A stretch of 64,000 nucleotides of DNA. It comes from Cavia porcellus (lineage: Eukaryota; Chordata; Mammalia; Rodentia; Caviidae). Every line of letters begins with the position of its first letter. Positions within the stretch are counted from its first letter, which is position 1. The position numbers and the translations under genes are program-made. The stretch covers positions 17,324,001 to 17,388,000 of the forward strand of contig NW_026947486.1 in the NCBI RefSeq assembly GCF_034190915.1, read 5' to 3'. The notes below the pieces were generated by a model. The model saw only the letters and a program-made list of their open reading frames with translations. It searched no databases and was not told the DNA's origin. This document shows positions 20,575 through 31,524 of the stretch, piece by piece.

Positions 20575-23500
20575 TTATTTTATTTTAAAGAGAATAAAAC
20601 AAAATGAAACGACAAAGCAGATCAGCACAAAACAATAAAAGCAACACAGGACTTCAAAACAAGACAACAAGGAATCAACAGTAGCTACCATAATGTCTCT
20701 TGTCTTCTTCTAACTAGTTGTCCATATTATCACATACAATGAAATCAAACAGAACAAAATAGTATAAAACCAATCAAAACAAAAGAACAAAATCACTAGA
20801 GGCCTTCAAAACCAGACAATAGGAAAATCAACAATGCCTACCACAATATTTCTCACTCTCTTAAAAATAGCCTGTGCATACCATCACACATACTGAAATC
20901 AAATACTAGAAAATACACTAAAATCAATCAAAACAAAGAGTGAAATCATTATTTAACATAAAAACAAGATAAAAAAACAGCAAAAGCTACCATAATGTCT
21001 TGTTTTCTTCAAAGTAGCTGTTCATAAAATCACACTAATAAAATCAATTCTTGTAAACTCTTTAGGAAGACTTCTAGGCATGTATAAGCCTATGCATAGA
21101 CATCTATCTTTTCTGTACTAGAGGAAAAAATGAAACAATAAAAAGAAAACAAGAAACAAAAGAAATGAATAAATAACAATAAGTGAAGAATTTGTAAGTA
21201 TTGATTTTATTATGTGTGTTTCCAAGACTTCACTATTACAAATTGTGTTGCTATAAACATGGGTGCACACATATCTTTGTGGCTTGATGTTTTCATTTCT
21301 TCTGTGTATGTGCCCAAATGTGGAATAGCAAGGTCAAATAGGACTTGTCATTCCAGATTTCTGAGGAACCTCTACACTGATTTCCACAGTGGGTGCAGCA
21401 GTCTACATTCCCACCAACAGTGCTGATTTCTTTCTTCCCCACAGCCTCTCCAGCATGTTTTGTTAGTGGTTTTCTTGATTTTTTTTCTTGATTTCTTGGT
21501 TTTCTTATGGAGTGACATGGAATCTCAGTGTGGTTTTAATTTGCATTTTTCTAACAACCAATGATGCTTAACATTTATGTATTTATTTTCCATTTGTATA
21601 TCTTCAGCTGAGAAGTGTGTATTTCTGTCAGGTGCCCACCTTTGGATTTGATCTGATTTTTGGAGGTCTGATTTTTTAATTCTTTCTATGTTCCTTACAG
21701 AAGTCCTTTGTCTGAGGGAGAGTTCACTAAGATTTTTTCCCAATTTGTGGGAATTTATTTTCACTCAGTTGGAGGTTTGTTTTCACATGAAAAAAAAAAA
21801 CTTTTTATAAGATGAGATCCCAGTTGTTTATTTTAGGAAGTGTTTCCTGTACAGTTTGATTATTCATGAATTCTCTGCCTACCCCTATGCCTTAGAGATT
21901 TCTACCTAATTTGTCTTCAAGCAGGTTTAGTTTTTTTTCTGATTTAATATTTGATCTTTGATCCATTTGTAATTCAGTTTAATGCATGATGATAGGCATA
22001 AGCATAGGTCTAGCTTTAGTTTTTAACATATGGAAAGCCAGTTTTTCCAGCATCATTTATTAAAGAGGCTTTTCCCCAGTGAACATGTTTTGCACCTTTA
22101 TCAAAGATAAGGTGGCTGAGTGTGTATATCATCCAATATACACCACTGATCTTCAAGTCTGTTTCTATTCCACTACCATGCTGATTTTATTACAGTAGCT
22201 TTGTAGTATAACTTCAAGTCAGGGATTGTGATGTTTTCTGCCTTGCTTTTGTTGCCCAGAGTTGACTTTGCTCTTCTAGGTCTCTTCTGGTTCTACATAT
22301 ATTTTAAGAATGATTAATCTGGATATGTGAGGTATGCTAATGATGTCTTGATTGGAAATTGCATTAAATATGTATAATAATTTTAGTAGAATGACCACTT
22401 TCACAATGTTTGTTCTTCCTATCTGTGAACAAAGAATGTCTTTCCATTTTGTGAGTACTGTAATTCTCACTGACTAGATCTTTTACTTTGTTAAATTGAT
22501 TCCTAAGTATTTCATTGTTTTGGATGCTATTGTGAAGCGCTTCTCTTATTTGTCTCTCAGTGAGTTTGTTGGTTATGTAGAGGAATACTATTGATGTTTG
22601 AGTGTTGACATTGTACCCAACTACATTACTGAATTTTTTTATGGCATCTAGAAGTCTTTCCATGGAGTTTTGGTGGGTCTTCTGCAAATAATGATATCAT
22701 GGCATCCACAAATAATGCTAGTTTAACCTCTTTGTTTTCTACCCTTATTTCTTTTATTTCTCTCTTATCTAACTGCTCTGGCTATCACTACATTGAATAG
22801 GAATGGTGATAATTGACATCCTTACCTTGTCCATGATTAAGAATGAAAGTTTTCAGTTTTAATCATCTAATATGATGCTGGCTGTTGGTTTGTCATAGGT
22901 GGCTTTTATCAGTTTGAGGTAAGATTGTCTATTCCAATTTTCCATAGGATTCTTATGATGAATGAGTGTTCAACTTTATCAAATTTTTTTCTGCATCTTT
23001 TGAAGTGATCTTATGATTCTTATCTTTGGCACTAATGGTATGGTGTATTAAATTTATTGTTTTGCACATGGTGAGCCATCCCTGCAATGAATCCTACTTA
23101 TTTGTGATGTTTAATATTCTTGATGATATGCTGCATTCTGTTTGCCAGTATTTTATTGAGGATATTTGCATCCACATTCATTAGGGAGATTGGCCTAGTT
23201 CTCTTTTTTGGTTGGGTCTGGTTGTGATATTAGGGTAACACTTGCTTCTGGGAATGAGTTAGGGAGAATTGCTTCCCTTTCCATTTCATTGAAGAGTTTG
23301 AGGACTGTTGGCATTGTCTTCTTTGTATTCCTCATAGAATTTAGCTCTGAATCCATAAGAGCCTGGGCTTTTGTCTGTTGGTAAGATTCTAATTACATTT
23401 TCAATTTCATTAACTGAAACTGGATTTTTCAGCAGTTTATATCTTCTTTATCCAGCTTTGGAAATTCAGATATGTTTAGGAATCTGTCCATTTCTTCTGT

Positions 23501-26320
23501 GTTATCAAACCTATGAGGATAAAGTTTTTTGAGGCAGGTATTAATGATCTTGTGTATTCCCTTAGAATCTTTAGTGATTTTGACCTTTTCTTTCCTTATT
23601 GTATGAATTTGAATTTTTTTCTTTAGTTTTTTAAAATAAGATTAGCTAGGAACTTATCAATTTTATTTATTCTTTTCAAGAAACAAGTCTTTGATTCATT
23701 AATTCTCTGTATTGTTTTCTTAGTCTCTATTGTGCTAATTTCTGCTCTGATTTTTGTAATTTTCTCCCCTTTCTGAGCTTTTGACTGCACTTACTCTTCT
23801 TTTTCTAGATGTTTCAGGTGTAACATTTGGTTGTTTCTTTGTGTTTGTTCTGTTTTCCTGATAAAGGAATTCACTGCAATGAATTTCCTTCTGAAGAATG
23901 CTTTCTTTGGATCCCACAGGTACCAGTAAGTCATATATGTATTTTCATTTGCTTATAAATATTGTTTAATTTCTTCTTTAATTTTCACTGTGACCCATTG
24001 ATTGTTGAGATGAGTATTATTTAATTTCCATGTGTTTATGGCATTGTTGCAGTTTCTTTTGTTACTAAGTCTGTTTATTCATATGTTTGATTCAGTTCTG
24101 TTACTTTGCTGATTTTCTTTTTTATCTGTCTCTGTGTCAACAGGGTGTTAAGGTCTTCCATTATAATTGTGTCATTGCTTATTTGATTTTTCATGTCTCT
24201 TAATATTGGTTTTATATACCTCCAATGCTCCTATATTTGGTGTATATATATTTAAGATTGTTATCTCTTCCTTTTGAAGTTTTCCACTAGCTAGTATCTA
24301 GTGACCTTATTTAATTCTCTTGAGCATTCCTGGCTTGAAGTTCACCTTGTCTGCCAGCAGAGCAGCTACCCCTGCTTTTTTTGTCAGGTGGGGAGTTCTG
24401 CTGTATGACATATTTTTTCCATCTTTTGACTTCCAGTCTATGAATTTCCTTTTTGGTTATACAGTATACAGTATATGGTTGGATGCTGTTTCTTGATCCA
24501 TTAAGCCAATTTGTTTCTTTTAATTGGTCAATTGAGGTCATTTACATTAATGGTTATAACTGGTATACATTGGCTTATTTTTGTCATGTTGTCTTTGTCC
24601 TGTTGGTTCTTTACATTTTCCCTCTGTTTAATTTTTTGCCTTGCTTACTGATTATTTTCTGTTAGCGTTCTTGAAGTCATAGTTATTTTTATGTTTATCT
24701 TGAATATCTTTCAGTATTCTTTTCAGGTTTGGTTTAGTGGTCATGAAGGTCTTCAGCTATTCTTTGTCATTTAAGTATATTATTTCTCCATTAATTTTGA
24801 AGGAAAATTTTGAAAGGTACATCAGTCTGGGTTTGAAATCATTTTCCTTTAAGATTTGAAATACTTCACTCCATGTTCTTCTTGACTTCACTGTTTGTGT
24901 TGAGAAGTCTGATGTGATTCTGATGGGTTTCCCTTTCTACATAATCTGTTTCTTTTTTCTAACAGGTAATAATATTCTGTTCTTATGTTGAATTTCTGGA
25001 ATGTTGATCATTATATGTCTGGGTATAAATTAATTTTTGTTATGCCTATTTGGAGTTAGATATGCCTCATTTATCTGTATGTCAGTTTCCTTTACCATCC
25101 TTGGAAAATTTTCAGCTATTACTTCTGCAGACAGTCTTTTTATTTCAGTTGTGTTGCCATCTTCTTTTTGTTTACATCTATGAATATTATGTCATTTTTC
25201 TTTGCATCATCTTGCAACTTTTGAATTGTTATTTCTTGATTCCTTGTGATTTTCTTTTCTTTTTCACTAGCTCAAAGCTTGTCTTCAAGGTTTGAAAGTC
25301 TGTCTTCACATTCATTCGGGCAGTTTTGCAAGCTTTTGATGGAATTTTTGATTTCTTGAATATATCTTTGAATCTATTTCATGCATTCTAGTTCTTTCTT
25401 ATATTGTTCATTCAGGGATTCCATCTTTTTGCAGCGCTCCTTAATTTTTAAGCTATTTCTTAATTAGATGTGTTCAGCTTTTCTTTTATTATGTTTATCA
25501 TTTTTTTTAACCTGGGAGATTATTTCTGACCTGACTCACTTTACATCTTCATCAAATTGTTTCTTCACTTCATTGCTATCATTTTAGAAGTCTGAGGTAT
25601 ATGACTTATATTTTCTTCTATGTCCATGTCTTGAGGCTTCTTTGGGATTTCTTGGAGGTTTGATATTGCATTTTGCTCTTTTGTTTTGTCATTTTTCTGT
25701 ATTTCCCTTGGGAAGCCAAATTCAAGTTGTCAGTTGCTTCCTGGGTTGAGGATGCCTGTCCATACTGCAGGGAATTTCCCCAGTTGAGCGAGGATTGTTA
25801 GGCAGGCCTTACTAGGTCCCTAGTGGAACTTGAAGGCTCCTCAGAAGTGGGGAGTATGCTGGGAAGACCTTCAGCAAACCCCATGTGGCACTGAAAAGCT
25901 CCCTTGCCACTTGAGTTTGTTGGGTGGGACTATACCAGCTTCTGAGTGGCATATCAAGGCTGAATTGCTAGATGGAGTACATCTGTAGGCCTTCAGTTCA
26001 TGCCACATGGTGCACCAAAGTTCCTCCTTTTTTTGGAGTCACTGGGTGGAGCTCTACTAAGTTCAGAGCAAGGTGCCAAGGTTTCACGGCTAGGTGGAGC
26101 TTGCTGAGCAGGCATTCCACTGGCAACACTCAACACAGTATATTCCTGTGCCACCCCAGGTGACTGAGTAGGGCCCAACCAGGACACAGAGTAACCCACC
26201 AATGCTCCCGGGCTGTTTTAGGATACTAAGTGCAGCCCTACTAGGTTATTAGTCAGGTGCTAACATTGCACAGCTAGTTGGGGTTCACTGTGGGGCTTTC
26301 TCTTGTGCCACACCCCGTCT
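20575..26320 (-). mobile_element. L1 element H, old near-full-length copy
   Basis: About 5.75 kb read on the minus strand. The 5' UTR is at 25693-26320. The ORF1 start ATG lies at 25690-25692, beginning MTKQKSKM, a cognate of element D's start. ORF1 remnant extends to about 24690, ORF2 from about 24590 to about 21205, and the 3' UTR is at 20575-21190, with anchors at about 20683, 20836 and 20986 (150-bp spacing). Frames are reduced to pieces of at most about 107 codons, so it is much older than D and E. Its 5' UTR is unlike theirs: about 61-bp repeats instead of about 327-bp monomers. Confidence 0.9.
25797..26285 (-). promoter_or_regulatory. Tandem ~61-bp repeats forming the 5' UTR of L1 H
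   Basis: Diverged units begin near 25797, 25857, 25918, 25982, 26040, 26103, 26163 and 26224, with intervals of 58-64 bases. Each has a 'ctgggtgg'-like start, a 'cctac/tcag' block, a 'gagtggca'-like block, and an 'aaggctcc'-like end (plus-strand reading). They lie directly upstream of the ORF1 start of H, so by position they are its promoter region. Function is inferred. Confidence 0.75.
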
Positions 26321-26496
26321 GCATTTCAAATCTCTATTATTTTCCTTCTAAATATCACTCAGAAACTTGTACAGTACATAGAATTTAACCATGTTCATAG
26401 AGAAGTCTGGGCTTAGTCCTTGACTCCTTGAACTCTCTAAGACCCTAGAATACCCTGCATGATAAAAGCATCTTTGTATCCTGTTTGGTGTCACAT
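26321..26496. other. Spacer, no gene seen
   Basis: Short unassigned sequence between the 5' end of L1 H and a SINE. Confidence 0.4.
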
Positions 26497-26695
26497 GACT
26501 AATAACAGATATTTGGAAGACTGAGGCAAGAGGACTGCCACTTCAAAGATGATCTGGGTCACTTAGCATGACCCTGTCTCAAAATTAAAAAGATCTGTGG
26601 GTGTGGTTTTAATACTACAGCACTTGCCTCCAAGCCCCTGTATTTAAATGTCTAATACTGGGTTGGGGAGAGGAAAAAGAAAAAAAAAAGTGCCT
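26497..26695 (+). mobile_element. B1-dID composite SINE (diverged)
   Basis: Left half: 'ggaagactgaggcaagagga', then 'catgaccctgtctcaaaatt'. Right half: 'gtgggtgtggttttaatac', 'agcacttgcctccaag', and an A-rich tail 'aaaaagaaaaaaaaaag'. This is the same 7SL-plus-ID layout as at 985. Confidence 0.7.
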
Positions 26696-26762
26696 TTAGA
26701 AAGAATTGAGGGTCTGTGAAGACACACCAAATAATTTAATAATGTGGTATATACTGTGATTT

Positions 26763-27002
26763 TTGGATCATATAGTATCAGCTTGTCACATGGGTGGACA
26801 ACTAGATCTACCTGATGAAGTCCCAATAGAAATGCTGTGTATCAAGGCTCGAATGAGGTTACCTGGTGGGCAATCCTATCTATGTGGCCACAATGTTGCC
26901 AGGAGTGTTAGTGCTGTGAGTCTACTGGGTGAGGATAAGTTGATGCTTTTTGTGCATGAAATTTTCCTGGACTCTGCTCCATTTAATGCTTTCCTTGACT
27001 GA
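26763..27002 (+). other. Unrecognised 79-codon frame with protein-like composition
   Basis: The frame contains ACHMGGQLDLPDEVPIEMLC, then RLPGGQSYLCGH and MLFVHEIFLDSAPFNAF, ending in TGA. The first codon counted is TTG; the first ATG is at about 26790. Unlike other frames here it is not in an L1 or a simple repeat, and its mix of charged and hydrophobic residues resembles a real protein fragment. I cannot name the family. It could be the tail of a retrocopy (an 'aataaa' lies just downstream at 27020) or chance. Confidence 0.3.
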
Positions 27003-28029
27003 GTTTAATAACAACTTTAAATAAATTTTGTTAGTCCTACTAGCTATTTATCAAATCTGAGGCTAGTCTTAGGGACCACCAAGTTAGCAACTGGTGTCAA
27101 AAATGTAAGTGGTCTTAAAGTGGTCTTCTCTACCTTTGCTCATCTTTAACTAAATGAAAATGCTGCAACATAGGGAAATTAGGGAAGTCACCTCTTGTCA
27201 TAAGTTGGGTTCCCTAGGCAATGGATTTTGAAACTCTGATATCTGTGTGCCAGAAGTGTTGTAGGGGAAAGATCTAGGAACAATTCCTGCGAGAGAGCAA
27301 AGGGAGCAAAATTGGACAGAGTTCAACTGTGATTCAATTATAGTAGGAGCCAGTCTCATGAAAAATTCTGGAGCTGGAATGACTGTTTGCAGTTATGAAC
27401 TGAGGCATATGGACTAGCCTTTTACATGAATGCTCTTCTTCTCCATCCCCAACCAATCATAAGACATAGGTTATATTCAGGGGTTCACATGATCTTTGGG
27501 GAGGGAAAACTATCAGCTAAGAGAAAGACCAGGGCAGGGATTCAGCTGCACTAGCAGTAGCCAAAACTTTTAGCAGTTGGGGAAATGAGCCCTTCAGGCA
27601 TGAAGAGAGGACCTGAATACTGCAGCAGATTCTTTACTACATCTCCCTTTTTAATTTTCTCTAGGTTCCATGGAGTTGCTTTAAGGGCTAAAGCCAACTT
27701 AACTGCGTCTTACTTCATGAGATAAAGGTCACAAACCATGGTATAGGTGACTGTCTGATTTGGAAGACCTTGTACAAAATTATATGTCTCTACAAAATAA
27801 AATACACAAGGGAAGACTGTTTCATTTTTCATCTCTCTTCTTAGCTGGCAAACAGTAAAGAAATGATTGAAGTCTGTGAGCAAAGAAATATACAGTGAAA
27901 GCCATAAACACCTATTCTAGTTGAAGCACAATTGCTTATGAATATAAGACATCACTAAAACTCTCATGTGTGCTTGTGGTCAAAATAGTTTGGCATTTTA
28001 GAAAAATTCAAATGGAGTCAGCTCATCCA
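27003..28029. other. Spacer, no gene seen
   Basis: About 1 kb without recognisable coding sequence. 27200-27700 has the purine-rich, low-CpG look of an old mammalian interspersed repeat, but I cannot assign it. Confidence 0.35.
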
Positions 28030-29425
28030 GCAGCTGCAGATAGGTTGGAAAGACATGACACTTTTGTGCAGTGGAGAACTACTCAGCTGTATGGAAAGAA
28101 AACCTTGAGGCCTTTGTAGGTAAAGGAATACAACTTAATATCAAGCTCAGGGGTAAAAAGATTCAAAACCACTTAGGTGAATAGTGGGTTGCCCCCCTAA
28201 TCTAAAAACTAAAGGAGTTAGTGGGAGCCAAAATGTCCAAGGCACCCTGTGAAAGTGAAAGGGGAGAAATTGTTTAAAAAAGGAATTTAAAAGAAGACAT
28301 TGTTAATAGTGTATCAAGATTTAAAATCCACATTATTCTCATTGCTCTGTTTAGTTTGATTATATTCTGTTCCAGTCTGTCTACTTGTACTAGATTTGAG
28401 GGTACAGACAGCTATTCCAAAAGTAGAAGGATACACGATGGTAACTATGCTTAGTTTCCTACTAACTTAATCAGAAGCCCTGTATAGCTCACACTGTCTT
28501 ATTGTGACTGATCTTATTTGAATCTGTTTTGTCTTGACTGGTTTTATTTGAATCTGCTATGTTTCATAGTATCAAGTCTGAGAGTATAGGCAACTACGCT
28601 GAAGATGGCAAGATTCACTAGGATATCCATTCTGGTTTGACTATTACTGGCTTTGAAGTCTTATAATGTCTTCAATATTTTGTTTTTATTAATATTGCTA
28701 TGTACTGCTATGTTCAATTATACTGTGCCTGATGATATAGACAATTCTATTGAAGATAATAAGAGCCATCATAGTAACCATTAGTAGATCACCTTGTATT
28801 GTGGTTTTATATGTCTTTTTCATTTCATGTTTTCCTAGGAATTTGTTTTTTGTCTTGTTTTGTTTTTCCATCTAATAAAGAAAGGATAGGTATACATCTT
28901 AGAGACTTAAGTATGCATAGGACTTCTAAACAGTATATGAGAATTGATCATATAATGCACAATGAAATGAATAGCTACTTTGAGGAAAAAGAGACACTAA
29001 GGTACCCAATGCTGATTCCACAGCATCATGATGTAAAATCCAGCAATACTATTATTCTTTATTCAGAGTGATTTTAGTCTGTTTCGTTTTGTTTAATTTC
29101 AACTTATGCGAAGGTATGGACAGCTATTTTGAAGAGAATGAGAGACACTATTGCAACCATTGTTGCTTTCCTCATTGTCTGGTCTTGAAGATCTAACATG
29201 CCTTCATCATCCTGTTCTGATCAGTTTTATACTATTTTGTTTTGTCACTGTGTGTGAAGATATGGACAACTGTTGGGAAGAAAACAAGAGACAATATGAT
29301 AGACGGTGAAGATCTCCTGTTGCCTTGCTTTGAAATCTGTGTCTCTTACTTTGTTTGATTATGATCTGTTTCATTCTGTCTTATTATGTTTAATTCTACA
29401 TTCTTTAAACTAAAATTTTTTTAAA
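28030..29425 (+). mobile_element. L1 element L, ORF2 terminus and 3' UTR
   Basis: The end of ORF2 reads forward at 28040-28170 ('gaactactcagctgtatgg', 'aaaaccttgaggcctttgta'), followed by about 1.2 kb of 3' UTR with the usual repeated blocks, such as 'gacagctattttgaagagaa' near 29118. It is strongly 5'-truncated and ends near 'aaaatttttttaaaaaatt'. Confidence 0.8.
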
Positions 29426-29494
29426 AAATTAAACATTCACAGATTTCTCAGTTATTCTTTGTACTGCATTGTCACAAAGACATTTTCATGTCAT

Positions 29495-29668
29495 CCCTTT
29501 ATAGTTACACTCTCCCCCCAACTCTAACCTCTAGTAAACATTAGTTTCTTTCCCATCACTATCTGCCTATCATTTTGAAAATCTGTGTGTGGCATGCATT
29601 TCACATGGTGTACCACCTTTTGAGATGACTCTTTTTTACTTAGTATAAGGTTTTAAGAGTCACTGAAG
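29495..29668 (-). mobile_element. Ancient L1 remnant, right part, plus target site of E
   Basis: The reverse complement resembles the 3' region of old mammalian L1s ('ctctccccccaactctaacc', 'agatgactcttttttactta'). It is interrupted at the target site of element E and continues at 36547. Its assignment to an old L1M-type family rests on memory of that region. Confidence 0.6.
29655..29668 (+). repeat. Left target-site duplication of L1 element E
   Basis: 'aagagtcactgaag' is present here and at 36533-36546. The ancient L1 reads through when one copy and element E are removed. Confidence 0.93.
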
Positions 29669-29995
29669 GCCATCAGTGTGCAGAGGAGGTGCTGGGCGGA
29701 TCTGGGGCGCCTGCATCAGCCTCCCGGTGTGTCTGGAGGACTGTGGATATCTCAGCAAGCAGGGGAGGATCGCAGGTTCCAGAGGCACTGCAGCCTGTGG
29801 TGAGTGCTCAGCACACTCTGCCCAAAGCCCAGACTGTTCAGGACCCTCCAGGGTGCAGTGAACTGGAGAAGTGGGTTTGAGGCCTCTACATCCGCCTCCC
29901 CATCCCAGCTGAACTTGGAGAACAGTGGAGCTTCCAACGGGTGGGCAGGCCCACGCTATCCCCGGAACTCAGCCTGTTTGGGACTCTTGCACCTC
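29669..29995 (+). promoter_or_regulatory. 5' UTR monomer 1 of L1 E
   Basis: GC-rich unit of 327 bases, starting 'gccatcagtgtg' at the target-site boundary. Shared blocks with monomer 2 include 'gatctgggg', 'cctgcatcagc', 'tgtctggaggactgtggat', 'gtgagtgctcagcacactct' and 'gtggagcttccaacgggt'. In other rodents such monomers carry the L1 promoter; that role is inferred here. Confidence 0.9.
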
Positions 29996-30290
29996 GCCAT
30001 TGATGTGGAGGGGAGGGGTTGGTCAGATCTGGGGCACCTGCATCAGCGTCCCCGTGTGTCTGGAGGACTGTGGATGTCTCAGTGGGCAGTGGAGCATCGC
30101 AGGTTCCCAAGACACTGCAGCCTGTGGTGAGTGCTCAGCACACTCTGCCCAAAGCCCAGACTGTTTGGGTGCCTCCAGGCTTCCGGATGCAGTGAACTGG
30201 AGAAGTGGGTTTGAGGTGTCTACATACGCTGTGGAGCTTCCAACGGGCAGGTGGGCACACAGTGTCCCTGAGGCCCAGCTTATCTGGAAC
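29996..30290 (+). promoter_or_regulatory. 5' UTR monomer 2 of L1 E
   Basis: Second copy, starting 'gccattgatgtg', head to tail with monomer 1. It is shorter at its 3' side, where it passes into the unique tether (30290-30452) also present in element D. It carries the same 'gtgagtgctcagcacactct' block as monomer 1. Confidence 0.88.
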
Positions 30291-30452
30291 CACAGAGATC
30301 TGAACAGGCAGAGGAGGGCCATTGGTTCTGCAGGCCCAGTGGCTTGGGGTAACGGGGTGCCAGAGTCTCAGGAGGTGCAAACATAGAAGAGTATTACCAA
30401 CAGATCCTGACGAAGCTTTCAAAAAACACTTGAAACACAGAAATATAGGAAA

Positions 30453-31505
30453 ATGACAAAATGAAAGACCAAATTACAACCTCAAACCTCCAGCCCATCT
30501 CAAGAAACCCTAGGAGCAATGTATATAGAAGAAAATATATGCCATTCACCTCAAATATCGGACACAATAGCTACTGAAATTAACAAGCAACTCCAGGAAG
30601 CTTTAAAGAAAATCAAACTCAAAATAATCTCCCAGGTAAAAGAAGAAATGATAAAAGAAATGAAAGAGATTCTGAATATATCTAAAGAAAACACAGATAA
30701 ATAATTGGAGGGACTAAACAAAAAGATAGACTCCCTAGACGAGCAATATAAGAAACAAACAGAATACATAATGCAGATGCACAGAGATATACAGGAAATA
30801 AAAAACTCCACTGAAAGTTGTAAAAACTGCCTTAATGAAAGTGAAGATAGAATTTCAAACCTTGAAGACAGGATTGCAGATAGTGAACAGGAAAGGAAAG
30901 TTCTTTTAAAAATAACAAGGAATCAGGAAACAACAATTCAACAACTGCAAGACGATGTAAAGAAAAGTAACATAAGAATGATAGGGATTAATGAAAAAGA
31001 AGGAGACAACATAAAGGATGTCAAGAGGATATTTAGAGAAGTAATAGCTGAAAATTTCCCAAGCATGAGATCAGAAACCGACATCAGGATCAGTGAAGCA
31101 TATAGAACTCCAAATAGTAATAACCAAAATGAACTTACACCCAGACATGTAATAATCACCATCCCAGAAATCCAACACAAGAATAGATTATTCAAAGCTG
31201 TCAGAGAGAAAAGACAGATCACTTATAAAGGAAAACCTATCAGAGTCACAGAAGACTTCTCAGCACAAACAATAAAGTCAAGAAGAGCATGGAGTGAAGT
31301 ATTCCAGATCCTAAAGCAAAATGATTTACAACCTAGACTGATGCATCCTGCAAAACTATCATTCAAAATTGATGGTAAAATACGATACTTCCATGAAAAA
31401 GGATAGCTGAGGAACTTCATGAACACCAAACCAAACCTGCAAAAAATATTGAAAGACAGTTTAGATACACAAAGGGAAAAACCACTAAGCAAATCAGATA
31501 ATTAA
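30453..31505 (+). pseudogene. L1 ORF1 of element E, three in-frame stops
   Basis: A 350-codon frame without frameshifts, so the original protein layout is clear: basic N-terminus, coiled coil (residues about 45-140, with MIKEMKEILNISKENTDK), RRM-like part with IRMIGINEKEGDN, and a C-terminal domain with RRAWSEVFQIL. Stops interrupt it at codon 4 (TGA, 30462-30464), at 30702-30704 (TAA, inside the coiled coil) and at 31404-31406 (TAG, 33 codons before the natural TAA). The stretch 30705-31406 remains open for 233 codons. ORF2 begins 19 bases after the natural stop. Confidence 0.93.
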
Positions 31506-31524
31506 ACAGAACAGAAAGATAAAG

